Notes: generated from the letters alone by a model not told the origin. A DNA stretch of 64,000 nucleotides from Agrobacterium vitis (GCF_013337045.2 NZ_CP118260.1:881001-945000), one strand, 5' to 3'. Positions 32,703 to 42,760 are shown, numbered from the stretch's first letter. Program-made: numbers and translations.

Positions 32703-34184
32703 TTATGAAGCCGCTAATTGCTGTTCTGCCTGTTCGGGGAAAGCAGTCTGCATTGCTGTGCCTGGCTGGGCAAAGGCCGCGCCAACGCCGATGAGGATCG
32801 GGTTGCTGACGCCAAGGGTGGCGACCGCATCGGCGAGATCCCCGACCGTTCCACGCCAACTTGTCTGTTGCGCACGGCTGATTGAGGTCATCGCCACTGC
32901 TTGCGTGTTGGAAGCCATGCCCGCCGCCATGAGATTTTCGGCAATCCGGCCCGCCATCCGACCGCCCATATAGAAGATCGTCGTGACGGATGGATCGGCC
33001 ATATCGCGCCAGTTGAGGCTTTCCGGCAGGTCGCCATGCCGGGAATGGCCGGTCACCAATCGCAGCGATTGAGCGTGATCGCGGTGGGTGAGCGAAATGC
33101 CAAGCGCTGCCGCCATGGCGCTGGCTGAGGTAATGCCGGGTACGACATCCACGGTAATGCCCTCATTCGCCAGGCGGGCGATTTCCTCGCCTGCTCGCCC
33201 GAAAATCATCGGATCGCCGGATTTCAGCCGCACCACGCGCTTGCCAGCCTTGGCAAACCGCACCATCATCTCGTTGATATCGTCCTGCTTGCAGCTTTCC
33301 CGGCCGCCACGCTTGCCAACCAGCATGCGCTTTGCCTCACGGCGGGCAAGTTCGAGAACGTCAGGGGAGACCAGATCATCAAACAGGATGACATCGGCGG
33401 CTTGCAGCGCCCGCACGGCTTTCAGGGTCAATAGTTCCGCATCGCCCGGCCCCGCGCCGACCAGTGTGACCCGCCCAAGTGCCGGGGTGTTTGCGAGCCT
33501 GGCCGCCTCGTTCAGCAGCAAGTCCTCCTCATTGTCCTGCGGCGGTGCATTGCCGGCAAACGCGCGGTCCACGAACCGTTCCCAGAATGTGCGGCGCGAT
33601 GCGCCGGGTGCCAGCTTTTCATTGATCCGGCCACGGATCGCTTGTGCCAGTTCCGCCCATGGTTTGAGCGCTGGTGGCAGCAGGGTTTCAATCCGCCGCC
33701 GGATAGCCTGGCCGAGGATTGGTGCCGCTCCATCGGTGGAAATCGCTACCACGACCGGCGAGCGGTTGACGATGGAGCCGAACTGGAATTGGCAATAGGC
33801 GGGCTTGTCGATGACATTGACCGGCACGCCTGCCGCTTTCGCCGCGCAATAGAACGCCTTGGCCTCGTCCTCCGTCTCGCAATCGGCAAGCGCCAAAGCG
33901 GCGTTTTCAAAAATGCCGATATGCCAGCAATGGGGATGAAGGACCATGCGGTCCTGCTCTTCAAGGAGGGTGCGGAAGGTATCGGACAATTCGTCCTCTG
34001 CGCAGAACACCTCGACATCAGCGCCGCAGGCAGCCAACAATTCCGCCTTCCAGGCTGCCCCTTCCGAACCACCGGCGACGATGACCCGCTTGCCCTCCAG
34101 CGCCCAGAAGACTGGCAGTTTGGAAAGCGGTGCGACCCGTTCCGGGCGGCGGGAGTTATTCTGCGGCAAGGATTTGAACAGCAT
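32703..34184 (-). CDS. cysG: Siroheme synthase (multifunctional CysG)
   Basis: 493 aa, a full-length fusion. Residues about 1-220 are the precorrin-2 dehydrogenase/sirohydrochlorin ferrochelatase part (LEGKRVIVAGGSEGAAWKAELL). Residues about 235-475 are the uroporphyrinogen-III C-methyltransferase part (RVTLVGAGPGDAELLTLKAVRAL, VVRLKSGDPMIFGRAGEE, ITSASAMAAALGISLTHRD). It makes siroheme, the prosthetic group of the nitrite reductase NirB encoded upstream in the same operon. The start overlaps the end of nasA by 29 bp. It is the last gene of the nitrate assimilation operon. Confidence 0.94.
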   Translation of the reverse strand: MLFKSLPQNNSRRPERVAPLSKLPVFWALEGKRVIVAGGSEGAAWKAELLAACGADVEVFCAEDELSDTFRTLLEEQDRMVLHPHCWHIGIFENAALALADCETEDEAKAFYCAAKAAGVPVNVIDKPAYCQFQFGSIVNRSPVVVAISTDGAAPILGQAIRRRIETLLPPALKPWAELAQAIRGRINEKLAPGASRRTFWERFVDRAFAGNAPPQDNEEDLLLNEAARLANTPALGRVTLVGAGPGDAELLTLKAVRALQAADVILFDDLVSPDVLELARREAKRMLVGKRGGRESCKQDDINEMMVRFAKAGKRVVRLKSGDPMIFGRAGEEIARLANEGITVDVVPGITSASAMAAALGISLTHRDHAQSLRLVTGHSRHGDLPESLNWRDMADPSVTTIFYMGGRMAGRIAENLMAAGMASNTQAVAMTSISRAQQTSWRGTVGDLADAVATLGVSNPILIGVGAAFAQPGTAMQTAFPEQAEQQLAAS

Positions 34185-36843
34185 CGATAATCCTCCTGAT
34201 TTCGGCGCGGCAGGAGCCGCAATTGGTTCCAGCAGACAGGCTCAGGCCGACGGCTTCGACTGTGCAGCAGCCGTCCCTGACAGCATTGGTGATCTGGTTG
34301 ATCCCGACCGAGAAACACGAACAGACAATCGCACCCGGATCGATCTGGCCCGCACCTGGCCGTCCGGCAATCAGCGCCAAACGGGTACGGCGGTCGGTAA
34401 AGTCGTCGCCAAGCCGGGCGCTGGTCCAATTGCGTGACACCGCAACCGGTTGGCTCGCCATGAATAGCGCGGCGCAAAGCCTGCCTGCGTCAAAAAACGC
34501 CAGACGGACATCGCCACTGGCATGGTCGCTATAGCCGATCATCTCTGCGGTGGCGGGTACGGCAAGCGCGGTTCTCGCCCATTTTTCCCAATCTTGGACA
34601 TTCTCAAACGCCAGTTCCAGCCGCCAGCCATGCTCGGCCTTGGCCAAAGCCCAATAGGAAGCGTCCAGACCTGAGCTATCAAGACCGCCCGGCTTTTGGG
34701 CGGACACGGCAAAACCATAGGCCTTTGCCGCATAGGGCTTTGCCGCGACGGCCACATGTTTCAGCGCTGGTTGACCCGAAACCGGGTCCACCCGCGAGGG
34801 TACGAGACTATCGATGCGGGCCAATGAGGCGGTTTCGCCGGTCCAGTGCATCGGCACGAAAATGGCGCCACGGCTTTGGCGGCCGGTCAAAAGCGCGCGA
34901 ACGATCACCCGGCTGCCGGTCTCACTGGAAATCTCCACCAGGGCCGCATCGGCAATACCCAGATTGGCGGCGTCCAGCGGGTGGATTTCCGCGAAGGGTT
35001 CGGCCAGATGCGCCGACAGCCTCGCGCTTTTTGCCGTCCGAGTCATCGTATGCCAATGATCGCGCACCCGCCCGGTATTGAGGGTGAGGGGAAAATCCTG
35101 GCTTGCCCTATCCGGTATTGTGGCTTCGCAGGCAATGAAACGGGCTTTGCCATCGGGATGATAAAAGCCGCCATTGGCGAAAAACCGGCTTTCCGCCGCA
35201 GGCTCGCCCTGTCTCTGTGGCCATTGGAAGGGGGAAAGCGCTTGATAGTCTACATCAGTGATCGCGCCATAAGCGCCGATATCGAAATCGCGGGTGCCAT
35301 TGTTTTCAAAGCCCGATAGGGCGGCATGTTCGGCAAAGATTTCGGCGGGTAACTGATAGGCAAAGGCGTTACCAAAGCCCATGCGGCGGCCAACCTCCGC
35401 CATCTGCCACCAGTCTGCCCTGGCCTCGCCGGGGGCTGGTTTGAAGGGTCGCTGGCGGGAAATCCGTCGTTCGGAATTGGTGACAGTGCCGGATTTTTCG
35501 CCCCAGCCCGCCGCTGGCAGCAGCACATGCGCCAGCTTTGCCGTATCGGTATCGGCCTGCATGTCGGAGACGACAACGAAGGGGCAGGCGGCGATCGCCG
35601 CCTTGACGGCATCCGCATCGGGCATGGAAACGACAGGATTGGTGGACATGATCCACAGCGCCTTGATCCGGCCATCGGCCACCGCCTGGAACATCTCCAC
35701 GGCCTTCAGGCCCGGCTTTTCGGCCATGGTGGGTGAGGCCCAGAACCGCTGAACGCGATCCCGATCCGTGGGATTGCCCAGTTCCATATGGGCGGCCAGC
35801 ATGTTGGCGAGGCCGCCGACCTCGCGTCCGCCCATGGCATTCGGCTGGCCGGTCAGCGAAAACGGTCCCATACCGGGTCTGCCGATCCGTCCGGTCGCCA
35901 GATGGCAATTGATGATCGCATTGACTTTGTCGGTGCCAAGCGACGACTGGTTGACGCCCTGGCTATAGCAGGTCACGTTTTTTTCCGTCGCGGCAAACAG
36001 CTGGAAAAACTGCCGCAACTGCATGGCAGGCAGGCCGGTCTTCTCCATCAGATCGCCAAGCGATTGACCGGCAGCGGCGGCAAACGCGTCCGCAAAGCCA
36101 TTCGTATGGGCGGCAATATAGGATTGGTCGATGCTGCCGGTTTCGACCAGATGCGCCAGCAAGCCGTTGAACAGCGCCACATCGCCATCCGGGCGGATGG
36201 AAAGATGCAGGTCGGCAATGTCGGAGGTCGCGGTGCGGCGCGGATCGATCACCACCACTTTCAAGCCGGGGCGCTTTGCCTTTTCCGCAGCAATCCGCTG
36301 ATAGAGCACCGGATGGCACCAGCCCATATTGGAGCCGACCAGCACGATGAGATCGGCCAGTTCCAGGTCTCCGTAGGTGCCGGGAACGGTATCGGAGCCG
36401 AAGGCGCGCTTATGGCCAGCGACCGAAGAGGCCATGCAGAGACGCGAATTGGTGTCGATATTGGCCGAGCCGATAAAACCCTTTATCAGTTTGTTGGCGA
36501 CGTAATAATCCTCTGTCAGCAATTGGCCGGAGAGATAGAAAGCGACCGAATCCGGCCCGTGCTCGGCAATGCTGCGGGAAAACCTTTCGGCGACGAGATC
36601 AAGCGCCATATCCCAGGTCTGGCGCTCGCCGTAAACGGTCGGGTAGAGGGCCCTTCCATCCAGATCCATGGTTTCACCCAGCGCCGAGCCCTTGGAACAG
36701 AGCCTGCCAAAATTGGCTGGATGATCCGGGTCGCCCTTGATGCTGACGGCACCATTGTCCTCAACCTTGGTGTCCTCGACCTTGGCAATCACGCCGCAGC
36801 CGACGCCGCAATAGGGACAGGTGGTTTTCGTCTCAGCGGACAT
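34156..36843 (-). CDS. nasA: Assimilatory nitrate reductase catalytic subunit
   Basis: 895 aa molybdenum bis-MGD enzyme of the cytoplasm, reducing nitrate to nitrite. N-terminal [4Fe-4S] ligands are C9, C12, C16 and C49 (TTCPYCGVGCGV, GRLCSKG). The Mo-ligand region is NSRLCMASSVAGHKRAFG. The C-terminus adds a BFD-like [2Fe-2S] domain (VCSCFSVGINQITNAV, then C875 and C878 in GTNCGSCRAE), as in NasA/NasC forms that accept electrons from a flavoprotein or ferredoxin. Five bases separate it from nirD. Its BFD cysteines CxC and CxxC are intact. Confidence 0.95.
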   Translation of the reverse strand: MSAETKTTCPYCGVGCGVIAKVEDTKVEDNGAVSIKGDPDHPANFGRLCSKGSALGETMDLDGRALYPTVYGERQTWDMALDLVAERFSRSIAEHGPDSVAFYLSGQLLTEDYYVANKLIKGFIGSANIDTNSRLCMASSVAGHKRAFGSDTVPGTYGDLELADLIVLVGSNMGWCHPVLYQRIAAEKAKRPGLKVVVIDPRRTATSDIADLHLSIRPDGDVALFNGLLAHLVETGSIDQSYIAAHTNGFADAFAAAAGQSLGDLMEKTGLPAMQLRQFFQLFAATEKNVTCYSQGVNQSSLGTDKVNAIINCHLATGRIGRPGMGPFSLTGQPNAMGGREVGGLANMLAAHMELGNPTDRDRVQRFWASPTMAEKPGLKAVEMFQAVADGRIKALWIMSTNPVVSMPDADAVKAAIAACPFVVVSDMQADTDTAKLAHVLLPAAGWGEKSGTVTNSERRISRQRPFKPAPGEARADWWQMAEVGRRMGFGNAFAYQLPAEIFAEHAALSGFENNGTRDFDIGAYGAITDVDYQALSPFQWPQRQGEPAAESRFFANGGFYHPDGKARFIACEATIPDRASQDFPLTLNTGRVRDHWHTMTRTAKSARLSAHLAEPFAEIHPLDAANLGIADAALVEISSETGSRVIVRALLTGRQSRGAIFVPMHWTGETASLARIDSLVPSRVDPVSGQPALKHVAVAAKPYAAKAYGFAVSAQKPGGLDSSGLDASYWALAKAEHGWRLELAFENVQDWEKWARTALAVPATAEMIGYSDHASGDVRLAFFDAGRLCAALFMASQPVAVSRNWTSARLGDDFTDRRTRLALIAGRPGAGQIDPGAIVCSCFSVGINQITNAVRDGCCTVEAVGLSLSAGTNCGSCRAEIRRIIDAVQILAAE

Positions 36844-36848
36844 GATGC

Positions 36849-37184
36849 TTACTCCGCTGCCTGCAACAGGCTTTCGATGGCTATGGAGAGCACACCTTCG
36901 ACATTACGCACCGCGATTGTGCGTACTGCCCCCTCGTCGGCACCCAGCGCTTTGCCGCTTTCCAGCGAAATCACCCAATTGTGCAGCGGGCAGGTGACCG
37001 CCTTGCCATGGACGATGCCCTGGCTGAGTGGGCCACCCTTGTGCGGGCAATGGTCCTCGATGGCGAAGACCTCGTTTTCGGCGGTGCGAAACACCGCGAT
37101 CTTGCCCTGAGGGGTTTTTACGCAGCGCGCGCCGCGCAGCGGAATGTCATCGATATGGCCGATAGAGGTCCAGTTCTGATCCAT
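36849..37184 (-). CDS. nirD: Nitrite reductase small subunit with Rieske site
   Basis: 111 aa from ATG 37184 (MDQNWTSIGHIDDIPLRG); the frame is open upstream inside nirB, but the family starts here, 4 bp from the nirB stop. The fold is the Rieske-like NirD domain. Both ligand pairs, DHCPHKG and CPLHNW, are present, so this form can bind a [2Fe-2S] cluster, unlike many enterobacterial NirD proteins that have lost the ligands. It works with NirB in NAD(P)H-dependent reduction of nitrite to ammonium. Confidence 0.93.
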   Translation of the reverse strand: MDQNWTSIGHIDDIPLRGARCVKTPQGKIAVFRTAENEVFAIEDHCPHKGGPLSQGIVHGKAVTCPLHNWVISLESGKALGADEGAVRTIAVRNVEGVLSIAIESLLQAAE

Positions 37185-37188
37185 GATC

Positions 37189-39636
37189 TCACTCCGCTGC
37201 CTGGGTGTAACCGACGGTCGCCATCGGCTTGAACTCATGCTTGTCCTTACCGGAGACGCGCTCCGACCAGGGATCGACCTGGGCGAATGTCTGGCTGAAA
37301 ACGAAGCGGTCGAAATAGGTCTTGCGCTTGGTTTCATCCTCCATGATCTGGCGGCGCACCTCGTCATGGCCAATGCGTTTTGCCCATTTATAGATCCGCT
37401 CCAGATAGCGGCCCTGTTCGCGGTACATCTGGGTCAGCGCAACGATATGCTCCAGCGCCTCTTCCTCGGTTTTGACGAGGCCAAGAACATCGGTACCCTT
37501 GATGTCGAGACCGGCGGCACCGGCGAAATGGATCTCGTAGCCTGAATCGACGCAGATGACGCCGATATCCTTGCAGGTCGCTTCGGCGCAATTGCGCGGA
37601 CAGCCGGAGACGGCCAATTTCAACTTGGCGGGCGTCCAGGAGCCCCACATGAACTTTTCAAGCTTGATGCCAAATCCGGTGGAATCCTGCGTGCCGAACC
37701 GGCACCAGTCGGAGCCGACGCAGGTCTTTACCGTGCGCAGCCCCTTGGCATAGGCCTGGCCGGAGACGAAGCCTGCCTTGCCGAGATCGGCCCAGACGGC
37801 GGGTAGATCTTCCTTTTCGATGCCCAGCAGGTCGATGCGCTGGCCGCCGGTGACCTTGACCATGGGAATGTCGAACTTATCGACCACATCAGCAATGGCG
37901 CGCAGTTCGGCAGCATTGGTGACGCCGCCCCACATGCGCGGCACGACCGAATAGGTGCCGTCCTTCTGGATATTGGCATGGACGCGCTCATTGATGAACC
38001 GCGACTGGTAGTCATCGGCATATTCATCCGGCCAATCGCAGACGAGGTAATAGTTAAGCGCCGGGCGGCATTTGGCGCAGCCGCAGGAGCTTTTCCATTC
38101 CAGTTCCTGCATGACGGCAGGGATGGTCTTCAGCCCTTTGGCCTTGATCAACCGGCGTACGTCATCATGGCCAAGGTCGGTGCAGGCGCAGATCGGCGTG
38201 ACGGCCTTGGGGTTATAGGCATCACCCAGCGTCAGCGCCATGACCTGCTCGACAAGGCCGGTGCAATTGCCGCAGGAGGCGGAGGCTTTCGTATGGGCGC
38301 GCACCTCATCCAGCGAGGTCAGGCCTTTGCCGGTAATGGTCGAGACGATCTTGCCCTTGCACACGCCGTTGCAGCCGCAGATTTCCGCATCATCCGGCAA
38401 GGCTGCAACGGCCGCCATAGGGTCCAGCGGTGTCCCCCCCTGGTAGGACTGGCCGAAAATAAGCGTGTCGCGCATCTGCGAAATATCGGTGCCGCGCTTC
38501 ATCAGATCGAAGAACCACGAGCCATCACCGGTTTCGCCGTAAAGCACGGCGCCGATAATGCGGTTATCCTTCAGCACCAGCCGCTTATAGATGCCGGATG
38601 AGGCATCACGCAGCACGATTTCTTCACGGTCAGGCGCTTCTGCAAAATCCCCGGCGGAAAACAGGTTGATGCCGGTGACCTTGAGCTTGGTATTGACGAC
38701 GGAGCCGTGATATTCGGCCTGACCGCCGGTCAGCCGGTCGGCCAGCACCCGGGCGCTTTCATAGAGTGGCGCAACCAGGCCATAGCACATGCCGCGATGC
38801 TCGGCACATTCGCCAAGTGCAAAGATCGAAGCGTCCGACGTCTGCATGCCGTCATCAACGACAATGCCGCGATTGACGGCAAGCCCGGCATCCTTGGCCA
38901 ACTGCGAGGCTGGACGGATACCGACCGCCATCACCACCATGTCGCCCGCAATCACCCGGCCGTCTTCCAGCTCAATGCCTTCGACTTTGTCCGTGCCGAG
39001 GATCGCCTTGGTATTGGCCTTGGTGATGATCTCGATGCCCCGTTCGGCAAGCGCCTTTTCCAGAAGATAGGCGGCGGCTGGGTCGAGCTGGCGCTCCATG
39101 ATGGTCGGCATCAGGTGAATGACGGTGACCTCCATGCCCTGGCGCTTCAAGCCATAGGCGGCTTCAAGCCCCAGCAGCCCCGCGCCGATGATGATGGCCC
39201 GGCCCTGGCCCTTGCTGATCTCCAGCATTTTCTCGACATCATCGAGATCGCGATAGGCGAGCACGCCGGGCAGTTGATGGCCGGGGACCGGAATGATGAA
39301 GGGCAGGGAGCCGGTGGCAATCACCAGCTTGTCATAGGCGGCGGTGATGCCGTTTTCCGAGGTCACGGTTTTTGCCTGCCGGTCGATGCCGGAGACTTTC
39401 GCACCGCGATGCAGGGTCACACCATGGGTTTCATACCATTGATCGTTATGGATGATGATGTCTTCATAGGCTTTTTCGCCCGACAGCACCGGCGAGAGCA
39501 TGATGCGGTCGTAATTGACGCGCGGCTCGGCATTGAAAACGGTAACGTCATAAAGGCCGGGCGCTTTTTCAAACAGCTCTTCCAGCATCCGGCCCGGCGC
39601 CATGCCATTGCCGATGATAACCAGTTTTTCCGCCAT
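37189..39636 (-). CDS. nirB: Nitrite reductase [NAD(P)H] large subunit
   Basis: 815 aa. In order: pyridine nucleotide/FAD oxidoreductase domain (MAEKLVIIGNGMAPGRMLEE, AIIIGAGLLGLEAAYGLKRQG), BFD-type [2Fe-2S] domains (ICGCNGVCKGKIV, ASCGNCTGLV and a following CACTD/CGCAKC pair), then the sulfite/nitrite reductase ferredoxin-like and siroheme-[4Fe-4S] domain (CVGSDWCRFG, SGCPRNCAEATCKDIGVI). It reduces nitrite to ammonium in the cytoplasm with six electrons from NAD(P)H. All cluster cysteines are visible. It needs siroheme from cysG, the last gene of the operon. Confidence 0.95.
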   Translation of the reverse strand: MAEKLVIIGNGMAPGRMLEELFEKAPGLYDVTVFNAEPRVNYDRIMLSPVLSGEKAYEDIIIHNDQWYETHGVTLHRGAKVSGIDRQAKTVTSENGITAAYDKLVIATGSLPFIIPVPGHQLPGVLAYRDLDDVEKMLEISKGQGRAIIIGAGLLGLEAAYGLKRQGMEVTVIHLMPTIMERQLDPAAAYLLEKALAERGIEIITKANTKAILGTDKVEGIELEDGRVIAGDMVVMAVGIRPASQLAKDAGLAVNRGIVVDDGMQTSDASIFALGECAEHRGMCYGLVAPLYESARVLADRLTGGQAEYHGSVVNTKLKVTGINLFSAGDFAEAPDREEIVLRDASSGIYKRLVLKDNRIIGAVLYGETGDGSWFFDLMKRGTDISQMRDTLIFGQSYQGGTPLDPMAAVAALPDDAEICGCNGVCKGKIVSTITGKGLTSLDEVRAHTKASASCGNCTGLVEQVMALTLGDAYNPKAVTPICACTDLGHDDVRRLIKAKGLKTIPAVMQELEWKSSCGCAKCRPALNYYLVCDWPDEYADDYQSRFINERVHANIQKDGTYSVVPRMWGGVTNAAELRAIADVVDKFDIPMVKVTGGQRIDLLGIEKEDLPAVWADLGKAGFVSGQAYAKGLRTVKTCVGSDWCRFGTQDSTGFGIKLEKFMWGSWTPAKLKLAVSGCPRNCAEATCKDIGVICVDSGYEIHFAGAAGLDIKGTDVLGLVKTEEEALEHIVALTQMYREQGRYLERIYKWAKRIGHDEVRRQIMEDETKRKTYFDRFVFSQTFAQVDPWSERVSGKDKHEFKPMATVGYTQAAE

Positions 39637-39642
39637 AGTGTT

Positions 39643-40440
39643 TTACTCCGCGGCTTCGACGAAGCGGTGACGTTCGTAAAGGAACTTCAACACGGCTTCG
39701 CGGGATTTGAGATAGGTCCGGTCTCCGGCCAATGCGATACGGTCACGAACGCGCGGGATCGGCACATCAAGCACTTCACCGATCTTTGCGGCGGGGCCGT
39801 TGGTCATCATCACGATCCGGTCGGAGAGCAGCACGGCCTCATCGACATCATGGGTAATCATGATCATCGTATTGCCGAGGCGCGCATGGATTTCCATCAC
39901 GGCGTCCTGCAAATGGGCGCGGGTCAGCGCGTCCAGTGCCCCGAACGGCTCGTCCAGCAGCAGGATTTTCGGCTCCATGGCCAGCGCCCGGGCAATGCCG
40001 ACCCGCTGTTTCATGCCACCGGAAATCTCGGCAGGCCGCTTGTCTTTCGCATGACCCATCTGCACAAGATCGAGATTGCGCATCACCCAGTCATGCTTTT
40101 CGGCCTTGGTCTTGCGGCCAGCAAACACCTTGGAGACGGCGAGATTGACGTTTTCATACACTGTCAGCCACGGCAGCAGCGAATGGTTCTGAAACACCAC
40201 GGCCCGTTCCGGCCCCGGCGCGTTGACCTCGGTGTTTTCCAGCAGGATCGCGCCTGCGGTCACGCGGGTCAGACCGGCAATCAGGTTCAGCAGCGTGGAC
40301 TTGCCGCAGCCGGAATGGCCGATGATCGAGACGAACTCACCCTTACCGATGGAAAGGGAGACATCCTTCAACACCTCGGTCTTTGTGCCGGATCGTCCGA
40401 AGCTTTTGTCGATATGGTCGATTTTCAGATAGGCATTCAT
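39643..40440 (-). CDS. nrtD: Nitrate ABC transporter ATP-binding protein
   Basis: 265 aa from ATG 40440 (GAGAGG upstream; MNAYLKIDHIDKSFG). Walker A GHSGCGKST, signature ISGGMKQRVGIARAL, Walker B ILLLDEPFGALD and the switch His in MITHDVDEA are all intact. It is of the NrtC/NrtD-SsuB type but lacks the C-terminal binding-protein domain of NrtC, so it is the simple NrtD form and probably works as a homodimer. It energises nitrate uptake through NrtA and NrtB and is followed by nirB after 6 bp. Confidence 0.92.
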   Translation of the reverse strand: MNAYLKIDHIDKSFGRSGTKTEVLKDVSLSIGKGEFVSIIGHSGCGKSTLLNLIAGLTRVTAGAILLENTEVNAPGPERAVVFQNHSLLPWLTVYENVNLAVSKVFAGRKTKAEKHDWVMRNLDLVQMGHAKDKRPAEISGGMKQRVGIARALAMEPKILLLDEPFGALDALTRAHLQDAVMEIHARLGNTMIMITHDVDEAVLLSDRIVMMTNGPAAKIGEVLDVPIPRVRDRIALAGDRTYLKSREAVLKFLYERHRFVEAAE

Positions 40441-40507
40441 AACGGCCTCTCTTTCTGTTTTGCGCATGACCGGACGGAAAACCGCTTCACACTTTTCCTG
40501 GTCATGC

Positions 40508-41401
40508 TTAGTTCTTCGCGGTGCCACGGGTGATGACACTGCCAAGGAGAGCGACGAGCTTGTCGAGGACAAAGCCGGTCACGCCGATATAGGCAAGCGC
40601 CACGATGATGTCGGAGAGCCGCGAGGAGTTCCACGCATCCCAGATGAAGAAGCCGATGCCGACGCCGCCGGTCAGCATTTCAGCGGCAACGATGGCCAGC
40701 CACGACAGGCCGACGCCGATGCGAAGTCCGGTAAAGATGTAAGGGGCGGCGGCAGGCACCATGATGCGGATGAAGAATTCCAGCGGGTTCAGCCGCAGCA
40801 CCCGGGCCACATTGCGGTAATCGTCGGGAATATTGCGCACGCCGACGGCAGTGTTGATGATCACAGGCCAGATCGAGGTGATGAAGATCACGAAAATCGC
40901 CGAGGGATTGGAATTCTGGAAGGCCGCGAGCGACAGCGGCAACCAGGCAAGCGGCGGCACGGTGCGCAAGATCTGGAAGATCGGGTCAAGGCCGCGCATG
41001 GCCCAGATGCTCTGGCCGACCACCGCACCGAGAAAGACGCCGACAATGGCGGCCAGCCCGAAGCCGATTGCCACCCGCTCCAGCGACACCAGAACGCGCA
41101 GGCCAAGACCGATATCCTGCGGCCCATTGTTGAAGAACGGAGCCGTGATCAGGTCATGGGCTTCTTCCCAGACCTGGCTTGGCGGCGGCAAGGTCGCGCC
41201 GGCATGGGAACAGGCGATCTGCCAGATGCCGAGCAGGATGGCGAGAACCACGAATGGTGGCACGACATTGCGCAACACATTTGCGCCGATGCGCTGGCTG
41301 TTGAACCTGCGGGTGGGACGGCGGGCCATGGTGACAACAGTTCCAACCGATTGTGGAGCAGAAAGGGTTGCGGGTTCTGCTTTGCGAAGACTTGCGGACA
41401 T
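40508..41401 (-). CDS. nrtB: Nitrate ABC transporter permease
   Basis: 297 aa from ATG 41401 (AGGAG upstream; MSASLRKAEPATLSAPQ). After a hydrophilic N-terminal tail it has about six membrane segments and the EAA-type loop near VARVLRLNPLEFFIRIMVPA. It matches the NrtB branch of the SsuC/TauC-type permeases (WLPLSLAAFQNSNPSAIFVIF, IWPVIINTAVGVRNIP). It forms the inner-membrane channel for nitrate or nitrite and lies between nrtA and nrtD in the same transcript. Confidence 0.92.
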   Translation of the reverse strand: MSASLRKAEPATLSAPQSVGTVVTMARRPTRRFNSQRIGANVLRNVVPPFVVLAILLGIWQIACSHAGATLPPPSQVWEEAHDLITAPFFNNGPQDIGLGLRVLVSLERVAIGFGLAAIVGVFLGAVVGQSIWAMRGLDPIFQILRTVPPLAWLPLSLAAFQNSNPSAIFVIFITSIWPVIINTAVGVRNIPDDYRNVARVLRLNPLEFFIRIMVPAAAPYIFTGLRIGVGLSWLAIVAAEMLTGGVGIGFFIWDAWNSSRLSDIIVALAYIGVTGFVLDKLVALLGSVITRGTAKN

Positions 41402-41424
41402 GAGCTTTCTCCTGTTGCGCGCGG

Positions 41425-42723
41425 TCACGCCGCAGCCTTGATGGTCAGGCTGTCGAGATAGGCCTTCGGGTTTTCAGGGTCGAAGACCTTGCCGTCGAAG
41501 AAGGTTTCTTTGCCGCGTGAGGTCGATGCCGGAATATCGGCGCTGGCGACCGACAGATCCTTGGCGGCTGCCCGCCAGATGTCTTCCCGGTTGACCTTGT
41601 CGACCAGTGCTTTCATGTCGAGATCGGCGGCAAACTTGCCCCAGCGGATATTTTCGGTGAGGAACCACAGGTCGTGGCTCTTGAACGGGTAGGAGGCATG
41701 GTCCTGCCAGAACTTCATCTGCAAGCCGGTGTTTTCCACCACGCGGCCATTGCCGTAATTGATATTGCCCTTCAGGCGGCCAAGCACATCCTTTGGCGGC
41801 ACGTTGAACCATTGGCGCTTGCCGAGAATATCGGCCATTTCGGCCTTGTTCTCCATGCTGTCGCACCAGATCTGCGCTTCCATGATCGCCATCATCAGCG
41901 CCTTGGTGGCATTGGGGTTCTTTTCCACCCAGTCGGTGCGCATCGAGAAGGCTTTTTCAGGATGGCCCTTCCAAAGCTCGCCGGTGGTACAGGCGGTAAA
42001 GCCGATGCCCTGGTTGACCAATTGTTCGTTCCAGGGCTCGCCGACGCAGAAGGCGTCCATGGAGCCGACCTTCATATTGGCGACCATCTGCGGTGGCGGC
42101 ACGACGATGGTCGAGACGTCCTTGTCGGGATTGATGCCGCCAGCGGCAAGCCAGTAGCGAATCCACAAATCATGGGTACCGCCCGGAAAGGTCATGGCCA
42201 CCTTGACTTCGCCGGTCTTGGCTTTCTTGGCGGCAAAGGCGTCCTTCAACTTGGCGGAGTCAAGGGCGACGCCGGTTTCTGCATATTCCTTGGCGACTGA
42301 AATGCCCTGGCTGTCGAGATTGAGGCGCGCAAGGATCGACATGGCCACGGGCACGCTATTCTGCGTGACTTTGCCGGTTTGCATCAGATACGGCATCGGG
42401 GTGAGGATATGAGCGCCGTCTATGCCATTGGATGCGCCGCCCAGCACAAGGTTGTCGCGGGTCGCACCCCAGGAGGCCTGCTTCGACACTTCCACACCGG
42501 TCATGCCATATTTTGCAAACAGGCCTTTTTCCTGCGCGATGATCAAAGGAGCGGCATCTGTCAGGGCGATGAAGCCAAGTTTGGCGCCACTGACTTCCGG
42601 CGTGGCAGTGGCTGCCAGCGCGCCTGTTGGCAAAAGGATGCGGGCGGCGGCAAGCGTGGCGGCCGCACCTGTTGCCTTGAGAATTGAACGGCGATTGATA
42701 GCGTGATGGGCGATGCGGGTCAT
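41425..42723 (-). CDS. nrtA: Periplasmic nitrate-binding protein, Tat-exported
   Basis: 432 aa from ATG 42723 (CAGGAG upstream). The frame is open to 42810, but that part lies in the regulatory leader. The N-terminus has a twin-arginine signal (INRRSILKATGAAATLAAARI, cleavage near ALAATA). The mature part is the NrtA/CmpA binding fold (KLGFIALTDAAPLIIAQEKGLFAKYG, MPYLMQTGK, GGTHDLWIRYWLAAGGINP, FCVGEPWNEQLVNQGIG). It binds nitrate for NrtBD and is the first gene of the assimilation operon. Expression is probably controlled by the sigma-54 promoter and the hairpin leader just upstream. Confidence 0.94.
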   Translation of the reverse strand: MTRIAHHAINRRSILKATGAAATLAAARILLPTGALAATATPEVSGAKLGFIALTDAAPLIIAQEKGLFAKYGMTGVEVSKQASWGATRDNLVLGGASNGIDGAHILTPMPYLMQTGKVTQNSVPVAMSILARLNLDSQGISVAKEYAETGVALDSAKLKDAFAAKKAKTGEVKVAMTFPGGTHDLWIRYWLAAGGINPDKDVSTIVVPPPQMVANMKVGSMDAFCVGEPWNEQLVNQGIGFTACTTGELWKGHPEKAFSMRTDWVEKNPNATKALMMAIMEAQIWCDSMENKAEMADILGKRQWFNVPPKDVLGRLKGNINYGNGRVVENTGLQMKFWQDHASYPFKSHDLWFLTENIRWGKFAADLDMKALVDKVNREDIWRAAAKDLSVASADIPASTSRGKETFFDGKVFDPENPKAYLDSLTIKAAA

Positions 42724-42760
42724 GACTGGCTCCTGTCGGGCGGGCAAAAGGGCAAAACGC

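Noticed and set aside
32512-32859. Minus-strand open frame across the small RNA region
   Set aside because: It overlaps the certain 3' end of cysG in another frame and is explained by the hairpin repeats.
35788-37110. 440-aa open frame on the plus strand
   Set aside because: Shadow of nasA/nirD on the opposite strand with no family motif.
38707-40533. 608-aa open frame on the plus strand
   Set aside because: Antisense to nirB and nrtD, which are certain; its translation is rich in His/Gly/Asp/Arg, as usual for the reverse of G/C-rich coding DNA.
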